9,525 nucleotides of DNA from Limnohabitans sp. (GTDB lineage: Bacteria > Pseudomonadota > Gammaproteobacteria > Burkholderiales > Burkholderiaceae_C): assembly GCA_021731425.1 (NCBI GenBank), contig JAKFXJ010000279.1, forward strand, positions 1-9,525. Reading direction: 5' to 3'. Under the pieces are notes generated by a model. It was not told the DNA's origin, did not search any database, and saw nothing but the letters and a program-made list of their open reading frames with translations. The position numbers and the translations under genes were made by a program. Shown piece by piece: positions 6,641-9,525 of this stretch; the first letter of the stretch is position 1; each line of letters begins with the position of its first letter.

Positions 6641-7318
6641 TCACCAGGGCAGCGTGCTGCCATCATGGTTCAAAAATGCGCCCCGGTGTTTCGGGTCGCG
6701 TTGTTCAAGGACATGGCTCAGCGTCTGGCGCAGGCTGCTCGCGCTTTGCTCGGGCGTCAGGGGTGCAGCTGCGCCGCCCATGTCGGTCTGCACCCAGCCA
6801 GGGTGGATGGCCAGCACGGTGATGTCGGGCTGCTCCGCCTGGGTGCACCGGACCACCATGTTGAGCGCCGCCTTGCTCACGCGGTAGAGCGCAGCGTTGC
6901 CGCTAGTGGTTTCTTGCTGGCTGCCCATGATGGAGCTGATGCAGGCGATCACGCCTTGCGCCTCTTGCACCATGGGCAAGATCTGGGGGATGACCTGCAT
7001 GGCGCCCATGACGTTGGTGTGCATCACCACGTCAAAGCTGTCGCGGGTGGGCGGCGTGTTGGCGCTGGCGCGGTCCATCGCACCCGCCACATAAATGGCG
7101 AGATCGATCTTCTCGCCGTCGAGTTGCCAAGACAGGCCCGAGTTGCTGGCCGGATTGGCGACATCGAGCCGCAAGGTTTGTGCCCCCAGCGCCTGGAGCC
7201 TTGCCACCCCCTCGTCCGATCGGGCGGTGGCGATCACGCGCGCGCCGTAGTCGATGAACTGGCGTGCCAGTTCAAAACCAATACCGCGCGATGCGCCGAT
7301 AAGCAGGACCGTCGGCAT
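6641..7318 (-). CDS. Short-chain dehydrogenase/reductase (SDR), C-factor-like
   Basis: NAD(P)-dependent oxidoreductase of 225 residues with one Rossmann fold. Visible motifs: cofactor glycine motif GASRGIG (8-14), basic Arg33 after strand two (hinting at NADP, inference), LDV with Asp52, catalytic Asn102, Ser129 in ISSIMGS, and the Y145-R-V-S-K149 catalytic pair, then HPGWVQTDMGG (172-182), the pattern of the C-factor/sniffer-like group. The usual NNAG motif is replaced by VAGA at 77-80. Substrate is not evident. It begins three bases after the thiolase stop and ends 20 bases before the acyl-CoA dehydrogenase, so it is almost certainly co-transcribed with them. It might act on a hydroxyacyl- or ketoacyl-CoA, or be an unrelated carbonyl reductase. 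The ATG at 7318 sits right before the Rossmann strand; no good Shine-Dalgarno is seen, which suits coupling. Confidence 0.92.
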   Translation of the reverse strand: MPTVLLIGASRGIGFELARQFIDYGARVIATARSDEGVARLQALGAQTLRLDVANPASNSGLSWQLDGEKIDLAIYVAGAMDRASANTPPTRDSFDVVMHTNVMGAMQVIPQILPMVQEAQGVIACISSIMGSQQETTSGNAALYRVSKAALNMVVRCTQAEQPDITVLAIHPGWVQTDMGGAAAPLTPEQSASSLRQTLSHVLEQRDPKHRGAFLNHDGSTLPW

Positions 7319-7321
7319 GCG

Positions 7322-8503
7322 TCAGACCAGTTCCAGCGCCACCGCGGTGCCTTCGCCACCACCGATGCACAGCGTGGCCAAGCCCTTCTTAAGGCCACGG
7401 GCCTTGAGCGCATGGATCAATGTGACCATGATGCGCGCGCCGGATGCGCCGATGGGGTGACCCAGCGCACAAGCACCGCCGTTCACGTTGACCTTGTCGT
7501 GCGACACGCCCAGCTCTTTCATGAGCGCCATGGGCACCACGGCAAAGGCTTCGTTGACTTCCCACAGGTCCACGTCTTCAACTTTCCAACCCGCTTTGGC
7601 CAAGGCCTTTTGGGTCGCGCCCACGGGGGCGGTGGCAAACCACTCAGGCTCTTGCGCGTGGGTGGCGTGGCTCACGATGCGGGCCAGCGGTTTGCAGCCG
7701 AGCTTGGCTGCAGTGCTCTCGCGCATCAACACCATGGCGGCTGCGCCGTCGTTGATGGACGAGCTGCTGGCGGCGGTGATGGTGCCGTCTTTCTTGAAGG
7801 CGGGCTTGAGGCTGGTGATTTTGTCGAGCTTGACTTTGCCGGGACCTTCGTCGATGGACACCACACGTTCGCCGCTGCGGTCTTTCACCGTCACGGGGGT
7901 GATCTCGGTGGCAAAGGCGCCCGACTCGGTCGCGGCCTTGGCGCGCTGCACGCTGGTGGTGGCAAAGTGGTCTTGCTCGGCACGGGTGAAGCTGTATTTG
8001 GCCGCGCAGTCTTCGCCAAAGGTGCCCATGCTGCGGCCGGGCTCGTAAGCGTCTTCCAGGCCATCCAGCATCATGTGGTCAAAGATGCGGTCGTGGCCCA
8101 TGCGGTAGCCGCCACGGCCCTTGAGCATGAGGTAGGGCGCATTCGTCATGCTTTCCATGCCGCCCGCCACCAACACGTCGTGCGTGCCAGCCGTCAGCAT
8201 GTCGTGCGCAAACATGGCCGCGCGCATGCCCGAGCCGCACATCTTGGACAAGGTGACTGCGCCCGCACTTTTGGGCAAACCGCCTTTGAAGCCCGCCTGA
8301 CGCGCTGGCGCCTGACCCTGGCCCGCCATCAGGCAGTTGCCAAACAGCACTTCGGTGACCAGCTCGGGGCTGATGCCAGCGCGCTCAACAGCAGCCTTGA
8401 TAGCAGCACCACCCAGGTCGTGGGCGGCCAGTGCAGAAAAGTCGCCCTGAAAGCTGCCCATGGGCGTGCGGGCAGCGCTGACGATGACGATGGGGTCGGA
8501 CAT
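7322..8503 (-). CDS. Acetyl-CoA C-acetyltransferase (thiolase II family)
   Basis: Thiolase of 393 residues, the usual length for PhaA/AtoB-type biosynthetic or degradative thiolases. It condenses two acetyl-CoA to acetoacetyl-CoA or cleaves acetoacetyl-CoA (or 2-methylacetoacetyl-CoA) with CoA. Catalytic residues are visible: nucleophile Cys89 in LSKMCGSGM, the NEAF motif at 317-320, His349 in GHPIGASG, and Cys379 in LCIGGGEG. The loop usually written TAGNASGINDGA reads TAASSSSINDGA here (242-254), a variant within the family. The ATG at 8503 is preceded by GGAGA (8509-8513) five bases upstream; an open frame to a GTG at 8539 adds twelve unrelated residues and is not chosen. It lies 45 bases after the carbonic anhydrase stop and three before the SDR. 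The neighbours point to amino-acid degradation rather than polyhydroxybutyrate synthesis, as no phaB or phaC is in view. Confidence 0.95.
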   Translation of the reverse strand: MSDPIVIVSAARTPMGSFQGDFSALAAHDLGGAAIKAAVERAGISPELVTEVLFGNCLMAGQGQAPARQAGFKGGLPKSAGAVTLSKMCGSGMRAAMFAHDMLTAGTHDVLVAGGMESMTNAPYLMLKGRGGYRMGHDRIFDHMMLDGLEDAYEPGRSMGTFGEDCAAKYSFTRAEQDHFATTSVQRAKAATESGAFATEITPVTVKDRSGERVVSIDEGPGKVKLDKITSLKPAFKKDGTITAASSSSINDGAAAMVLMRESTAAKLGCKPLARIVSHATHAQEPEWFATAPVGATQKALAKAGWKVEDVDLWEVNEAFAVVPMALMKELGVSHDKVNVNGGACALGHPIGASGARIMVTLIHALKARGLKKGLATLCIGGGEGTAVALELV

Positions 8504-8508
8504 GGTTT

Positions 8509-8513
8509 TCTCC
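8509..8513 (-). promoter_or_regulatory. Shine-Dalgarno of the thiolase gene
   Basis: Minus-strand GGAGA followed by AAACC and the ATG at 8503. It decides the start of the thiolase against the upstream in-frame GTG at 8539, which lacks such a site. Confidence 0.7.
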
Positions 8514-8548
8514 AATTGAATAAACAGTCGCCACGCCACCCCACAGGG

Positions 8549-9217
8549 TCACGCGGCAGGAAGAACGCCACCTCGGGGGTAGCGCTTAAAAGCGTTGCGG
8601 AAGACGTCCACCACTTCATGGGCGCCACTCATGGTCACACCCAAGTCTTTGACCAAGCCGTTGTCCAGACCATAAATCCAGCCGTGCACGGTGACTTTTT
8701 GGCCACGGCTCCAGGCGTCTTGCATGACGTTGGACAGGGCGACGTTGCCGACCTGCTCGATCACGTTCATCTCGCACATGACCGATTCCAGTTCTTCTTG
8801 AGGCAAGTGGTTCAGGCGCTGGCGGTGGCGCAAGCGCACGTCCTGCACATGACGCAGCCAGTTGTCGGCCAAGCCCACGCGCATGCCACGCGTGGCAGCC
8901 AACACACCGCCGCAGCCGTAGTGCCCCACCACCATGATGTGCTCGACCTTGAGGGCATCGACCGCGTATTGAATGACCGACAGCGCGTTCAGGTCGGAGT
9001 GCACCACCACGTTGGCCACGTTGCGGTGCACAAACACCTCGCCCGGATCCAGGCCCGTGATCTGGTTGGCGGGCACGCGGCTGTCGGAGCAGCCGATCCA
9101 CAAATATTTGGGGGTTTGCTGGTTGGCTAGGCGCGAGAAATACGCAGGGTCCTGCTGGACCATGCTCTGCGCCCAGGCGCGGTTGTTGTCAAAAAGATGC
9201 TGAAGTGATTGGCTCAT
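8549..9217 (-). CDS. can: Beta-class carbonic anhydrase
   Basis: Zinc enzyme of 222 residues that interconverts CO2 and bicarbonate in the cytoplasm; E. coli Can is about the same length. The zinc ligands are visible: Cys43 and Asp45 in CSDSRVP (43-49), then His99 and Cys102 in VVGHYGCGGV; Arg47 pairs with Asp45. Further family marks are the EVFVHRNVANVV segment (60-71) and VHGWIYGLDNG (177-187). The ATG at 9217 matches the family N-terminus (MSQSLQHLFDNNRAWAQ); a longer frame to 9433 runs across the upstream dehydrogenase gene and is not family-like. No clear Shine-Dalgarno is present in the 29-base gap after the isovaleryl-CoA dehydrogenase stop. Its place between that gene and a thiolase suggests it supplies bicarbonate to the biotin-dependent methylcrotonyl-CoA carboxylase of leucine breakdown, though it could also serve general carboxylation. 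Confidence 0.95.
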   Translation of the reverse strand: MSQSLQHLFDNNRAWAQSMVQQDPAYFSRLANQQTPKYLWIGCSDSRVPANQITGLDPGEVFVHRNVANVVVHSDLNALSVIQYAVDALKVEHIMVVGHYGCGGVLAATRGMRVGLADNWLRHVQDVRLRHRQRLNHLPQEELESVMCEMNVIEQVGNVALSNVMQDAWSRGQKVTVHGWIYGLDNGLVKDLGVTMSGAHEVVDVFRNAFKRYPRGGVLPAA

Positions 9218-9246
9218 GCGTCGATTGTGGCAGTGCAGCAAAGTCC

Positions 9247-9525
9247 TCAGGCGGTTTCGGAGAACAATTCGCGACCGATCAGCATGCGGCGAATCTCGCT
9301 CGTGCCCGCTCCGATTTCGTACAGCTTGGCGTCGCGCCACAAACGGCCCAGCGGGTATTCGTTGATGTAGCCGTTGCCACCAAAGATCTGCACGCCTTAG
9401 CCCGCCATCCAAGTGGCTTTTTCGGCGGTCCACAAAATAACGGATGCACAGTCCTTGCGCACTTGGCGCACATGCTCGGCGCCCAGCAAGTCGAGGTTTT
9501 TAGCCACGGTGTAGGCGAAGCTGCG
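9247..9525 (-). pseudogene. ivd: Isovaleryl-CoA dehydrogenase, C-terminal end, with in-frame premature stop
   Basis: Only the last 93 codons are in the window; the gene continues past the right edge. Minus-strand translation gives RSFAYTVAKNLDLLG, then KATWMAG, an in-frame TAA at 9397-9399, then [37 protein letters not shown] and ELFSETA before a TGA at 9247-9249. The [10 protein letters not shown] and [12 protein letters not shown] blocks are diagnostic of isovaleryl-CoA dehydrogenase (leucine degradation step 3, flavoprotein feeding ETF); this family has Gly where short-chain enzymes carry the catalytic Glu. The stop replaces a residue that is usually Gln or Glu, one base change away (base 9399). 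All 49 codons after it stay family-like and in frame, so the lesion is recent or a base-call error. If real, the product lacks its final 50 residues, including the FAD-contact and subunit-contact segment, and is probably inactive. It heads the catabolic block seen here. Confidence 0.85.

Noticed and set aside
5460..6887. Plus-strand open frame of 475 codons opposite the acyl-CoA dehydrogenase
   Set aside because: Antisense shadow of a clear acyl-CoA dehydrogenase; no domain, no ribosome site, and biased composition.
6665..9130. Very long plus-strand open frame (821 codons) opposite the SDR, thiolase and carbonic anhydrase genes
   Set aside because: It mirrors three genes with full catalytic motifs on the other strand. 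Its translation is His/Gln/Gly/Ala-rich with no recognisable domain, as expected from the antisense frame of GC-rich genes.
9218..9433. N-terminal extension of the carbonic anhydrase frame to 9433
   Set aside because: The added 72 residues overlap the isovaleryl-CoA dehydrogenase C-terminus out of frame and are Arg-rich; the family N-terminus begins at the ATG at 9217.
9279..9473. Separate small minus-strand frame of 64 codons at the right edge
   Set aside because: It is out of frame with the conserved isovaleryl-CoA dehydrogenase sequence that spans the same bases, and has no recognisable motif.
1..9525. Mobile elements, CRISPR arrays, tRNA or rRNA genes, defence genes
   Set aside because: No transposase or integrase motifs, spaced direct repeats, cloverleaf or rRNA-like sequence was found; the genes are dense core metabolism and transport with even codon use.

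Overview
The window looks like chromosomal DNA of a GC-rich betaproteobacterium, most likely in the family Comamonadaceae (Limnohabitans, Hydrogenophaga or Rhodoferax-like). This rests on codon use, on protein style, and on the pairing of a leucine-degradation-type isovaleryl-CoA dehydrogenase with a carbonic anhydrase and a thiolase. The genus is inference. Coding density is very high: no stretch over 300 bases lacks a gene, and the longest gap is about 48 bases. I see no tRNA, rRNA, CRISPR array, insertion sequence, phage gene or attachment site.

Layout. One plus-strand gene at the left edge (33-1016) encodes an AraC-family regulator whose reading frame is still open at the window edge. It converges on a run of ten minus-strand genes that fills the rest. 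Read in transcription order (right to left), the run has two blocks. Block 1 (9525 to 5493) is acyl-CoA catabolism: the 3' end of isovaleryl-CoA dehydrogenase, beta-class carbonic anhydrase, acetyl-CoA acetyltransferase, a short-chain dehydrogenase/reductase (SDR), and a short-chain-type acyl-CoA dehydrogenase. Block 2 (5444 to 1039) is trkA-trkH potassium uptake, then a rhodanese-domain protein, a YchJ/UPF0225 protein and a HAD phosphatase. Several junctions in block 2 overlap by one or two bases.

How the genes work together. Block 1 fits branched-chain amino-acid (leucine/isoleucine) degradation. The dehydrogenases oxidise short branched acyl-CoAs, the carbonic anhydrase can supply bicarbonate to the biotin carboxylase step of leucine breakdown (not in the window), and the thiolase makes acetyl-CoA. 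In block 2 TrkA and TrkH form the NAD-gated regulatory ring and the membrane channel of one K+ transporter. The three small genes behind them are probably housekeeping passengers.

The most notable observation is an in-frame TAA (9397-9399) in an otherwise well conserved C-terminus of the isovaleryl-CoA dehydrogenase, followed by 49 intact family-like codons and a normal stop. It is either a recent nonsense mutation or a base-call error. I found no convincing evidence of a previously undescribed system; the region is mostly ordinary core metabolism and transport.
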